Program-made: the position numbers and the translations under genes
Assembly (NCBI GenBank): GCA_950097015.1
Contig: CATNEN010000025.1
Location: 4,379,001-4,443,000 of the forward strand
Length of the DNA: 64,000 nucleotides
Reading direction: 5' to 3'
From: Macrostomum hystrix
Taxonomy: Eukaryota; Platyhelminthes; Macrostomidae
Notes under the pieces: model-generated
Databases searched by the model: none
Told to the model about the DNA's origin: nothing
The model's input: the letters and a program-made list of their open reading frames with translations, nothing else
Part shown: piece after piece, positions 46,700 through 57,400 of the stretch
Layout of the letters: each line of letters starts with the position of its first letter
Numbering within the stretch: the first letter of the stretch is position 1

Positions 46700-48985
46700 A
46701 TGCCGCAATCATCATCTTCATCCGATTCGTCCGATGATGAAACAGTTAAGAAGCCAATAGCACCCGCTGGTAAAGCAGCCAAAAGTCCCGCTAAGCCCAG
46801 TGCTAGCTCAGCTGCAAAAAATCCACAGAAGCGTCCAAAGAAGCAAGAGTCGTCGAGTGATTCCGATTCTTCGGACAGCAAGCCGCCTGTCAAGAAGGCT
46901 GCGCCAGCAAAAAAGGCAGCTCCCGTACCGCAGAAGGTAGTGCCTGAAGATTCCTCTAGCGACTCGTCGTCCGAGGATGAGAAGCCACCTGCCAAGAAGT
47001 CAAACCCGGCTGCCAAGCCTGTTGCTAAGGCCCCTGCTAAGAAAAAAGACTCATCCTCGAGTGACTCTTCATCTGAGGACGAAAAGCCGCCAGCTAAAAA
47101 AGCCGCAACTGCCACACCTGTGGCTAAGCCTGTTGTAAAAACCCCTGCTAAGAAAAAGGAATCATCCTCAAGCGACTCTTCATCTGAGGACGAAAAACCA
47201 CCAGCTAAAAAGCCAGCAGCTGCCACACCTGTGGCTAAGCCTGTTGTAAAAACCCCTGCTAAGAAAAAGGAATCATCCTCAAGCGACTCTTCATCTGAGG
47301 ACGAAAAACCACCAGCTAAAAAGCCAGCAGCTGCCACTCCTAAGCCTGTCGCCAAGACCCCGGCCAAGAAAGAATCTTCGTCTAGTGACTCCTCAGAGGA
47401 TGAAAAGCCTCCAGCTAAAAAGCCAGCAGCTGCCACTCCTAAGCCTGTCGCCAAAGCCCCGGCCAAGAAAGAATCTTCGTCTAGTGACTCCTCAGAGGAT
47501 GAAAAGCCTCCAGCTAAAAAGCCAGCAGCTGCCACACCTGTGGCTAAGCCTGTTGTTAAGACCCCTGCTAAGAAAAAGGACTCATCCTCAAGCGACTCTT
47601 CATCGGAGGATGAGAAGCCGCCTGCCAAAAAACCTGTAGCTGCCACACCAACTGCTAAGCCCGTCGGTAAGGCGCCGGCCAAGAAAGAATCTTCGTCTAG
47701 TGACTCCTCGGAGGATGAGAAACCTCCAGCTAAGAAGCCAGCAGCTGCCACTCCAACGGCTAAGCCCGCTGCTAAGGCTCAGGCCAAAAAACAGGAGTCG
47801 TCCAGTGAGTCCTCTGATGATGAACAGCCCCCGGCAAAAAAGACGGCGCTTAAAGCCAATAAAAAGTCACCAGTATCCAATGAGAAGCTACCTAATGGTA
47901 AGCATTCTGCTGCCAAGCCAACCCACTGTCTTCTGTTCAGCAATCTGGATCCGTCTATTAGCCTTACCGATCTAAAAAGCTTTCTAGATGATCAGAGCAT
48001 TACTCGCACAGACGCAGGCCTAGCAAACGCTCCGATTGCAATGGTCTGCTTTGGCAGTAAGGCTGACGCTGATGCTGCCGCGTTGAAATGCCAAAATGCG
48101 TCGATTAAAAACCACCGATTTAACATTAACGCCTTGTCGGGGTCAGTTGAGCATCTACCCTCTCTACTGGGCGAAGGCGGTCCAAAGCCTACTGGACTGC
48201 CTGCCAGAGACTTTTCCCAAAAAGACAAGTCTCGCGAAGATCTACGTGGTCAGGCCCGTTCTGTCATCTTGCTGAATGTACCAGCCGACTCTGAGGAAGC
48301 CGACGTTCGCGCCGCTTTTCCTGGAGGCTCGCGCTACAATCTCAAGACTAAACCCGGATCCGACTCCGGTGTCTGTTTCGTGGACTTTAACTCCGAAGCG
48401 GAGTGCTCCACTGGATTCGACGAATTTCGTCGCGTCGGAGAGTTCGGCGGCCGTGAAGTTGCTGTGGCCTTTATTGCACCCAGGCAAGAAAGAAAGTCGT
48501 TTGGCGGCGGTGGTGGTGGCGGCGATAACCCTCCTTCAAAGACTGTTGGCGTTTTTAACCTTCCATACAGCGCTTCTGTTGATCAGTTGTGGGAGCATTT
48601 CCCAAAAGCGCAGGATTTGTTCATTCCGAAGAATGAAGAAGGTCAAAGTCGCGGATTCGCAATTGTTACGTTTGATTCAGTTGACAGCGCAAGTGAAGCC
48701 GTTAACAGTACATTAACTTTAGACGGCCGTCAGGTGCGCATCGAATACCGTGAGGATCGAAGCGGCGGTGGTGGACGCGGCGGCGGTCGCGGTGGTGGAC
48801 GTGGCGGATTCGGCGGTGGACGCGGAGGCGGCGGCTTTGGTGGCGGCCGCGGCGGTTTCGGTGGCGGTCGCGGCGGTTTTGGTGGCGGTCGTGGCGGAGG
48901 TCGCGGTGGCTTTGGCGCCTCAAAGCCTCGCGTCGAGATTAACACTGGCAAGCAGAGCCGCAAGTTAGACTCGGATTCGGACTGA
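46700..48985 (+). CDS. ncl: Nucleolin-like protein: acidic-serine/lysine repeats, three RRMs, RGG tail
   Basis: One uninterrupted exon of 761 codons. Residues 1-400 are eight or so repeats of SSSSDSS(S)EDEKPPAKK alternating with Ala/Pro/Lys linkers (TPAKKKE), a pattern of casein-kinase-2 sites between basic blocks that resembles Nopp140 (NOLC1) more than the plain acidic runs of vertebrate nucleolin. Three RRM folds follow: RRM1 about 408-485 (CLLFSNLDPS), RRM2 about 518-595 (SVILLNVPADS), RRM3 about 612-688 (VGVFNLPYSA ... RGFAIVTF). Residues 688-745 form a GGRGG-rich RGG box, then KPRVEINTGKQSRKLDSDSD. It is expected in the nucleolus in rRNA synthesis and pre-rRNA processing. Adjacent repeats are nearly identical at the DNA level (47130-47330), so copy number probably varies. 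The absence of coding introns is unusual for animal nucleolin, which is normally intron-rich. A splice acceptor sits 6 nt before the ATG. Confidence 0.9.
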   Translation: MPQSSSSSDSSDDETVKKPIAPAGKAAKSPAKPSASSAAKNPQKRPKKQESSSDSDSSDSKPPVKKAAPAKKAAPVPQKVVPEDSSSDSSSEDEKPPAKKSNPAAKPVAKAPAKKKDSSSSDSSSEDEKPPAKKAATATPVAKPVVKTPAKKKESSSSDSSSEDEKPPAKKPAAATPVAKPVVKTPAKKKESSSSDSSSEDEKPPAKKPAAATPKPVAKTPAKKESSSSDSSEDEKPPAKKPAAATPKPVAKAPAKKESSSSDSSEDEKPPAKKPAAATPVAKPVVKTPAKKKDSSSSDSSSEDEKPPAKKPVAATPTAKPVGKAPAKKESSSSDSSEDEKPPAKKPAAATPTAKPAAKAQAKKQESSSESSDDEQPPAKKTALKANKKSPVSNEKLPNGKHSAAKPTHCLLFSNLDPSISLTDLKSFLDDQSITRTDAGLANAPIAMVCFGSKADADAAALKCQNASIKNHRFNINALSGSVEHLPSLLGEGGPKPTGLPARDFSQKDKSREDLRGQARSVILLNVPADSEEADVRAAFPGGSRYNLKTKPGSDSGVCFVDFNSEAECSTGFDEFRRVGEFGGREVAVAFIAPRQERKSFGGGGGGGDNPPSKTVGVFNLPYSASVDQLWEHFPKAQDLFIPKNEEGQSRGFAIVTFDSVDSASEAVNSTLTLDGRQVRIEYREDRSGGGGRGGGRGGGRGGFGGGRGGGGFGGGRGGFGGGRGGFGGGRGGGRGGFGASKPRVEINTGKQSRKLDSDSD

Positions 48986-50475
48986 CCGCAAAGTGACTGA
49001 TAATATCGTCATCATAAACTATTTTTATTCGCAAATTATATTGAAATTGTATTGACACGAGGCTTGTTTCACCATCTTTTTGTTTGCGCGTCGTGATCGT
49101 GTATCGATTTTTTCCGGTTAAATAATTTTAATTGGGATTGTTAAATTGTTTATTATTTAACTTACAATCAGAAAAGGGTTCAAAACAAGTGCTTTTATCC
49201 AATATCATGGCTTGGATTATTGCAACATGGCTTAGATTATTGACAAGTGTGTATGTACATCGACAAGTACATTTTGACAAGCTAATTAGGAAGACTAATC
49301 AGAAATTAGCTAATATAAATTGTATCGTTGACCTGTTAAAGATAATTAAAAAGGTAAAAATCAATTTTTTGAGAACCGCTTTTAACCAAAAAACGAAAAT
49401 TAGTCGCTTTTTCTGTACGCTTGTGTAGGTTTCGCAAATTATTCAAAACCAGCAAGTTAATTATTATGTTAATTAATTATTGATTTCCTCCATTAATTTT
49501 GATGTTATATTTTCCGTCTAAATTTAACAGCTTGCTCGAAACGTGCTGTCTAGTTTCACTAATGTAATTTCTTTTTGGTGAACACCTGCGAAAAAAACTT
49601 TTGCACGGAGCGGCATTTTGCATTTGCACCCATACCAATTCCTGTCTAATTTAGCATCACATAATCCAACTCATTGGATTAAACTGTCTAAAAGCAGGCT
49701 TTAAATTGGTGACCATTTGACAACTTTTTTGTGCCTGTCGCAGAAGAGCAAACGCCGTGTATTATCTGAAGCGTTTTAAGCACTACAAGTGCTGTTGGAA
49801 TAGAAAAAACTCAAAGAATCAATCGCTTTGTCTTTCGTTTTTACTTTACTTGCTTTTTAACTCGCTGGAAATAGGCTAGGCACTAAAATTATGAACTACG
49901 ACAACAGTGGTTGGTAGATGTAGTAATGAATTAAGACTAGCTAACTATTTCTTATGCAACAAATTGAGTCCTCGCAGTAAGAGCCCGTTCATACGGCAGT
50001 GAGCCAATTCAGGCCGAGTCAAAATATATTTAAGTTTAACAGAGCGATAAGGAAGGGGGGTTGGTTAGAAGGGTAACATGTGCGCGGACTGGCCAGAGGT
50101 AAGAGATGAAACGCAGGGGAAGGAAAGAGAGACGAGGTGAGAGCCAATCAGAGCCGAGAGAGAAAATAAGGCTAATAAATAAATTGAACAGGCAGGGGGA
50201 GAGACGAGAGAGTACATTAAGAGGGCGCGTGAAATGAGAAACCAGGGAGAAGTTAATACACTCTCCCAAAAAAATACGACGTGATTTCTTTTTTTTCTCA
50301 AAGTTGAATAAAGTTAAAGTAACGAAAAGTAACGAATCGTAGATTTTGGAGCACAAATGTCTCGACTTACACTCGTAATTAGCAAAATTTGAAAAAAAAC
50401 TCAAAACCGAAAAACAGGAGCATAAGCAAAGAATAAAGTAACTAGAGATTTTCAATTGAAAGGTTAATGAAAAAA
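48986..50475. other. Intergenic and possible retroelement flank
   Basis: It starts with the nucleolin 3' UTR. From about 49980 to 50475 the composition changes to purine-rich, gag- or LTR-flank-like DNA next to the broken BEL/Pao element, but no LTR can be matched to a partner. No gene. Confidence 0.4.
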
Positions 50476-52954
50476 CTAATCAGAGATCGAGAATTCTAGT
50501 GGAACGAGAGCCTGCACGGGTCTCCTAATGCACTCCGCCCTCTGAGAGTCAGCAGACCGGGCCAAACGGACCAGGGCAGACCTGCAGACACCGTGAAACA
50601 CAAGTTTGTGGCAGTGATTGATAAGTAGACGCTCGAGCGGAGCATAGTGAGGCAAAAGGATCGGATTGTTTACTTGGAACGGCACATTGTTCGAGAGGCG
50701 GCCTCGACAACGGATGAGTCCGAAGTCGTCAATGAAAACATTAGGATTGCGACTGAGTTGAGTCGACTCAGTTTTGTTGCGTAAATGATTTAACTCTGAA
50801 GAGAAGCAGACTTCCTGATAGTCTGAGATCCAAAGATTCTGACTTTCAGTAAGTTCTTGAGCTGTGATAGGCGAAGTACGCTTGTCTCCCCCCGTGACTG
50901 ACTCTTTAATATTGTAGATGAATCGACGGACCCATGCAGTTGTCCGAAGCAGTTTTGTCCAGTTGGAAAACTTTGTCAAGTCAATGATTGACGAGATTGA
51001 CGATGGAGTCGAAATACGACCTAAATTAGTGTTCGTTTCGGCTGTCGACATTGCAGCCGAGTTAGACTCGAGTGTTTCTAGCTTCGCTGAGCTACATGTA
51101 TGTACTGTTTCTGATACTGAAGTAGCTACATGTAGAGTGAGATCGGCTTCAGATAAGACTGCATTTGTCTCCCGAACGTCTTTTTGAAGCTGCTTTTGCA
51201 GCTGCGTTTTGACCGGTGAGCGGAGGAAAGAGGGGCCGTGTAGCGACGTGTCGTTGTGAATGAACTTTTCGAGTGAGCATCCACGTGACGGCAAGTCAGC
51301 TGGGTTTCGCTCCCCAGGCACGTGAAACCATTCGGATGGCGAAGAGAGACGTCGAATTTCATTGACTCTGTTCTGAACAAACAGTTTCCTCTGTTTGGAC
51401 TCATTTTTGGTCCACTGCAAGGTGTTCATGCTGTCTGTCCAGAAGTTGCGAATAATTGACGGGAAATTCTGCGAAGTCACGTGCACCAGACGGGTCAAGA
51501 TTAATGCTGCGAGAAGCTCTAGTCGAGAAATTGACATCTGGGAGATCGGTGCAACTCGCGTTTTCGACGTCACCAGATTGGATGACGTGGAACCGTCTGT
51601 GTAGGTTGCAGTCACGTAGATGCACGCCGCAAATGCCTTATCGCTGGCATCGCAGAAGCCATGCAAGGTGATTTGGGTAGGCTTTTGAGCAGATTTAAAG
51701 AGAAACCGTGGAACTTCGAACGTATGCACTTGAAGCGATTTGAGCCACTGATTCCAGGTTTGACAAATGTCTGCGGGGATCTCTTCGTCCCAGGACAGTT
51801 TGCGAATGCACAGTTGTTGCAGGAGGCACTTTGCAAGAGTAAGAATAGGGGAAATTAGACCGAGTGGATCATACAGCTTCGCGAGAAAGGCTAGGATCGA
51901 CCGTTTAGTAGGTAGCTGAAGTGAGGCTAATTCTGCATATTGACGGAAGTCAAGAATTAGAGAATCGCGAACTGAATCCCATCGAACGCCAAGAACCTTC
52001 TCGGTATGCCCAACGTCTTCTGAGGGAACACCCGAAAGAGATGGCTGAGAGTTTGATTGCCACTGTCGCAGGTTCATTCCCGCAGACATGAAAATTGCCT
52101 TAGCTTCCTGACGCAATTGATGCGCGTCATCCACGGAGTCACAAGTTGTCAACGTACATGTCGCGGCTGAGAATTGAGGTGCTTTTAGGATATTTCGACT
52201 TTTGATAGTCTCGAGATGGTGCAGAATTGTGACTTTTAGAAGAGCTGGTGAACAGGTGAGACCGAATGGAACTCGGCAAAATCGGTACTGAACGATTGGA
52301 CCTTCACCATCGGGATTGTCCGTCTGGTGCCAAAGGAAGCGAAGATAATCTCTGTCTCCAGGATCAATCGCGACTTGAAGAAAAGCCTTTTCAATGTCCG
52401 CTTGAATCGCTACCGAGTTCCATCGGAACCGAATCAGCAGCGCCGGAATCTGTGGAAAATCATTCGGTCCGATTTGTAGAAGATCGTTAATTGAAAAGTC
52501 ACTTTTGTTCCGCTTGGCCGAACCGTCATGAACGATTCGTAGCTTTGTGTGTTCACTGTCAGATTTGGCAACACACGAGTGAGGCAAGTAGTGAACTACG
52601 GATTGTGGTTTCCGCAAGTCTGACGGGGAAACTCGTTCGATAATCCCGGAATTTTCCTGGTCAGCAAGGATGTCGTTGTACTTAGCTTGAAGAAGCGAAT
52701 CTTTGGAAAGCGTGCGCATCGTTGAACGCCATCGACTGTATGCTAGATCGAAGTGGTTATTGAGCGAAGGTTGTGCGTCTGAATGCTTCCACGGAAGCTG
52801 GACAGAGTAGCGATCGTGAGCATAGTGAGGAGCACAGTGGAAGGGCTCAACATCGTCTTTTGAACCGGGTTCAGCGATCCCTAGCGTTTCGAGCTTCCAA
52901 AAGTGGGACAGCTGTTCATCGCTACTGAATTCTTCAGTGGTGGATTTGTGAGAC
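50476..52954 (-). pseudogene. BEL/Pao retrotransposon pol, broken
   Basis: Minus-strand pol fragment. The open frame extends from about 52954, before the first ATG at 52719. In order it has the pre-RT linker, a Pao-type reverse transcriptase (IQADIEKAFLQVAI, DYLRFLWH, CRVPFGLTCSPAL), the LYDPLGLISP motif, the Pao RNase H-like region and a short zinc-finger-like piece before the integrase (HYAPLERLLINHCHK). The RT catalytic box (YVDN) is not in the main frame: it can be read one frame over near 52150-52170, so a pair of small indels flanks it. The integrase core and 3' LTR are missing. Not functional. Confidence 0.85.
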
Positions 52955-53067
52955 TAGAGCGCAGGCGGAGCCAAGTCTAGCGGAGTTTGAGGACCCGTAA
53001 GATTTTTCAGAGCTGGTGGATTTGTGAGACTCGGCACCTGCGGCCTGGTGGATTTGAATCTCAGTTT

Positions 53068-53643
53068 TCAGACACTTGAGGAGCGAAGCAACGAATCGAT
53101 CTCCTTGCCCATGTGACTAGCCGAGCGATGCAACTCCAAACGAAAATCAGGCGGGCAACGCTTTAGGAGGCTTGAGAGAAAGAGAGTTTCGTAGGAGGAC
53201 TCAGAGACACCTTGATTTTTAAGACTGAGAGTCGGGGCGGCAATGTCGTCATGAAAGCGTTGCAGCTCTTGCAGGGAGGTATTTGCGAGGCGGAGATCGG
53301 AGAGTTGCGACATTAGATCGCGGATGATCAGATCCTGATTGCCAAATCTCTCTTTAAGAGTGGCCAATGCCTCAGAGTAGTTGGCCGCAGTGACTGCAAA
53401 ACCACGAATTGAGGCTCGAGCAGAGTCAGACAGAGAGTCGAGAAGATAGTTAAATTTGTCGATATCCGAAAGAGTGGGATTTGAATCAATTGACGACGAG
53501 AACTGATCCCAGAAAGGTTGCCATTCAGAAATTGAACCCTCGAAGACTGGGATTTGCCTTTTGGGTAGTTTGATGGATGACTGCTTAACTGCTGGATGAT
53601 CGTACGACAATTTGGTGGTGTCATGAATATGAGGTGCAGTCAA
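53068..53643 (-). pseudogene. BEL/Pao gag fragment (DUF1759-like)
   Basis: Minus-strand gag segment with the conserved SISEWQPFWDQFSSSI, LSDIDKFNYLLDSL and ALATLKERFGN motifs of BEL gag proteins. Only about 110 bp separate it from the pol frame, far too little for the aspartic protease region that normally lies between, so the element has an internal deletion. The join near 52938-53034 has GTGGATTTGTGAGACT-like copies about 80 bp apart, a possible deletion scar. It directly abuts a gypsy LTR. Confidence 0.8.
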
Positions 53644-53656
53644 TTGGCTTAGCTTT

Positions 53657-53918
53657 TGTTATAATAATGAAGGCGTACTTGACGTGAATAGGCGAGGCTA
53701 TATGCCAGCTTGTATTATTCGGCTTGAAGCAAATCGAACCCTAATAGAACGACAGGCGTGGGTTATAGACTTAAAGGGATACGCCAGGTTGGGGCATAGA
53801 CAATAAACGAAGCAGCAACGCTTTTGCTAGTAATAACGTAACTAAATGACACGCGATGAACAGATAACGACTGCAGTGCAATAATGATTTATATGATACC
53901 AACTCGCACAGCATAACA
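53657..53918 (-). repeat. Ty3/gypsy 3' LTR
   Basis: 262 bp on the minus strand, starting TGTTATGC and ending ATAACA, so the ends are inverted TG...CA. Immediately upstream on the minus strand is a polypurine tract (AGAAGGGGGACA, plus 53919-53930) as expected before a 3' LTR. It follows the gypsy pol end at 54068 and abuts BEL gag, which suggests gypsy inserted in the BEL element. No 5' LTR partner is in the window. Confidence 0.65.
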
Positions 53919-54067
53919 TGTCCCCCTTCTGATAAGAAAGGTGTGTTCTCGAGAAGAAACCAACGAGTGAGAATACATATTAGTTATAGAATGCGAATAA
54001 ACAAAACCATATAGTGCGTTGTCAGTTAGGACTCCAATTCAATTGAGATGGGACAGTAATTTATAGA

Positions 54068-55935
54068 TCATGGCTCAAAACGATCAGGTGCGCGCCGAGC
54101 ACGCGCGCTCCTGCGCGGTGCAAATCCAGCTTCCTGTTGGTCATTCGCAGGCTGCTCCTCCTGGTCCCTGACCTCAGAAGCGGCTTCCTCCTCCTCCTCT
54201 CCAGTCCCAGGTAGCGGAGCGATTTGGTTGTTGCTCGCCAGTCGCAATTGGTCCCCAGCCAACAGCCAGGAAGTATTATGTCCTCGCGACATCAGGAACT
54301 GGGCTTGGGAGGAAGGAGCATCAGCATTGGGCTTGTAAACCACCCTGGCGCCCTGTTGAAACGTAGAGACGACTGGAACTCGAAGAGATCGTCCAAATAG
54401 CAATTCAGTCGGTCTCTTACCGCGCCACAGAGAGGAATTGCGGTGGTGCAGAAGCACTTTCTGCAAGTAGGACAGGAAGTCACAGTGAGTTAGTCGCTGA
54501 GTCCAGGCCTGTAGTGCCGTTGAGTTAGTAAGGAACGTGGCCTCTTGGGCAGTAGATTTGAGTTGTTATATAGTCGCAGCCACATAGTGCTGCCGACGTG
54601 CAGCCCAGTCATGAGCGCATTACGCAACACATACATGCCAAGAGCAGTGCACGTTGACCGTGACGCTATGCCAGCGTGGGAGGGAGAGGGCAACGCAGTG
54701 CACTACAAGGCCTTAAGGGCTCTTTTAACTGTCTGCACGGCGCGCTCCGCGGCACCGTTAGATTGTGGTGAATAGCGGGGTGATTCTAATTTGCGCGCTC
54801 CGTTTGCCTGCAGCCAGTCCAACAAAACGTCAGATGTAAATTCGGCCCCGTTATCGAAAACTACGACCTCTGGAACACCAAACCGGCAAAAAACAGTTCG
54901 GAGGCACTTCAGGACGCTTTCGGCAGATCTATCCTTTGATGGAAAGGCCTCAATCCATCCGGAAAAGGCATCGACAACTATCAGAATGTTCCCAACTCCA
55001 GGCACAAAGGCCCAATCTATGTGGATTCTCTGGAATGGGGCCGATGCCGGGGGCCAAATGTCGCGTGACTTCATCAGACGTGGCCTCAATTTAGCGCATG
55101 CATAGCACTGGCGCACAAACTCCTCCGTGTCGTGATGCATTCCAGGCCACCAGCAGGTCAGAGACAGCAGATTGTATGTCGCAGAAACTCCTAAATGAGT
55201 ATCGTAAACCGCTTTGAATGCTTCGAGGCGCAGTCGAGGCGGGATGAAGATACGCCTTCCCATGTACAACAGACCATTCTCAATCGTCAGGCGCTCAGCT
55301 ACCTTCTTGAACGGCATCTCCACTTCTGAGCAATCTTTCCAGTTTCCTGAACGGATTCTCTTCATCACCCGCTGAGTTACTGAGTCGGCAGCGAGTTCGA
55401 TAGCAATTCGCTGTGGATCTACTTTAGGGGACTCAAAGGCCACACAGTTGATGGTCGCCACGACCTCCTTTGGCTCGGAGTCCACTTTTTCAAACGGCAG
55501 GCGCGAGAGCGCATCGGCGTGTGGGATCTTTACACCGGGAAAATATTGGATTCGGAAATCAAATTGCATCAAATATAGTGCCCATCGACTGATCCTAGCC
55601 GAAGTGCTTGTAGGGATCGCACCTCCAAAAAGGCGCAGAAGTGGTTGGTGGTCTGTTTGGATTGTGAATTTTCTTCCCTGGAGGTAGTGCTTCAGGAGGC
55701 ACACCGCCCAAAATATTGCAAGGGCCTCTCTCTCGATGTTGGAGTAGTTCTCCTCAGCTTGCGAAAGCGTTCTGGAAATGAAAATTACCGGATGGTCCTC
55801 CTGCGTCAAGACGCCGGCCAGCGCTCCTTTAGATGCGTCCGTCGTCAACGTGACCTCCTTCTCCAGTGAGTATGGTTGCACTACAGGTCTCGTGGAGATT
55901 TCCCTTTTCAAGCTCTCGAAAGCTTGTCAGCTCCT
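54068..55935 (-). pseudogene. Ty3/gypsy pol fragment: RNase H and integrase
   Basis: Minus strand. RNase H (TTDASKGALAGVLTQ, TDHQPLLRLFGG), then an integrase zinc finger-like part, the core (HIDWAFVP, FDNGAEFTSD, SPQSNGAAERAVQTVKRAL) and a C-terminal tail to 54068. The reverse transcriptase, protease and gag are missing: the 5' side ends near 55935, where it joins LINE sequence. The frame is broken at 54467-54702 by a 198-bp insertion; the length of the insert plus one target duplication is exactly what separates the two frames. Dead copy. Confidence 0.88.
54510..54707. mobile_element. Solo-LTR-like insertion in gypsy integrase
   Basis: 198 bp with termini TGTAGTGC and GCACTACA, flanked by AGGCC on both sides (54505-54509, 54708-54712). 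TG...CA ends and a 5-bp duplication are the marks of an LTR retrotransposon, so a solo LTR is most likely; a TATATAA-like box lies inside. It separates the two gypsy pol pieces by 203 bp of extra sequence. Confidence 0.75.
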
Positions 55936-55939
55936 TCCT

Positions 55940-57400
55940 GTTGGATTTCTGAAAGGTGGGCTTGCTGCCATAGTTGCAGATAAGCAGATCATACGAATTG
56001 GGGCATGATAAAATCAATAAGCCAGTCTCCTCTAAGGTTACTATTACTACTTGCCCAAGCAGTGTTGTGCGCATTGGCGTCGCAGCCGATTAGCAGCCTC
56101 TTTTTCTCAAGGTTGCAGAAGTCTGCGAATTCCTGCATGAGCGGCGGGGGAACGTACGCCTGGATATGTAGGCAGATGTAGGCTTTCACATAAAAATGGT
56201 GAAAATACACACGTCCCTGCTACAGAACATTGGCATAATAGTGGCTGGAAGGTCATCTGCGCAGTGTTAGAGGACTTGGTAGCCACTTGGTAACCCTGTG
56301 GGTTTGCTACTGTGGGTGTACGGTTCTTGGATGAGGTAAATACCGACGGGCGAGCCTCCCATTAAGTCATTGAGGCTTGCTGAAGCCGCAAATGCGTGAT
56401 GCGGGTTAATCTGCACAGCATGCAGGTTGCGCACGCGATTTGTCACCTCAGGCGGAAAATGAAAGTATTTTGACATTGGGCATCATCCCTGGGCCGTCCC
56501 TCAGACTATTGCGCATCATCATAGATTAGAGAACGCCATTACGCGTCTTCCTCTGAGCCTACTGAGCTCCCGGAGTCCTCCCGACGGCGGCCGCCAAAAG
56601 TGTGGCGCTTCTGCCTCGGCAGGTGGAGCACCAGCTTCCAGGCACCAGCGTAGACTGCGTTGCCGCTCTTCTTGATGGCCTCTTCCCACTCGGAGGAAAG
56701 GCCCACGTAGAAGGTCTTGCCGGGTCTCTCCTTGGCCGGGACCTCCTTAAAAGCCCGGAGGCCGTCATGTGGGAGATCGGGTTTCTTGGCGACCAGCTTG
56801 GCGCGGATGTCCTTGATGGAACGGGTTCCCGAGTAAAACGCCCTGTACCTCCTGCAGGGAGGAGGCGGGCGCGCTATCTTGACAGTCATGTCAGGAACTC
56901 ACCGGATGATGAGCCGGCCAGGATGATGTTGCCGTTAGCAAAACGGATGGATTCGACCTCGATGTTGAGCTGGTCGTTATCCCACAGGAAGTCGTCAACT
57001 TTCGCAACGGCGTCTTCCAACTGGGCTTCATTCAGAGTCCCGGCCGAGGCCCGGATGCAGATCTTGTGGGCCAGCTCTTCTGCAACCTTGGCAAAGCTGA
57101 CCACATCCTTCCCTTTAGAACGCTTGGCCTCCGTGTGGGTGTTCTTGTCATCTGGCTCCTGCCTCTTGCTAGAGCGAGCATCGCAGTTACGCCGCGAGAC
57201 GAGGGTGAAGCCCTCATTGTCAACACCGCCCTAAGGGGCGGAGGCAGGTTTCCTGCAGCAGGGGTAAGGGGGGCCGCAGGGTTCGCAGCAGAGGAAACCT
57301 CCGAGTTGGAGGGCTGGGGAATTGACGGACCCCCGGCCCCAGATATTGACGGCATCCGTGCCGGATCTGGCGATTTGTTAGCGTCCATAGGCTTTGGCTA
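55940..57400 (-). pseudogene. Non-LTR retrotransposon (LINE): ORF1 and endonuclease part
   Basis: Minus strand. ORF1-like sequence runs about 57388-56539 in at least three frames (shifts near 57230 and 56890); part is a basic conserved block ([18 protein letters not shown]). ORF2 starts near 56476 with an APE-type endonuclease: HAVQINPHHAFAASASL, the catalytic-Glu region IYLIQEPYTH, then IGCDANAHNTAW and a RGDWLIDFI block, cut into two frames near 56250. The reverse transcriptase is missing: ORF2 ends at KPTFQKSNRKE and gypsy sequence begins at once. The Jockey/CR1 side of the LINEs fits best, but the clade is not decided. Confidence 0.75.

Noticed and set aside
46690-47751. 353-codon minus-strand open frame
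   Set aside because: It is the mirror of the nucleolin-like repeats; the plus strand has full domain structure.
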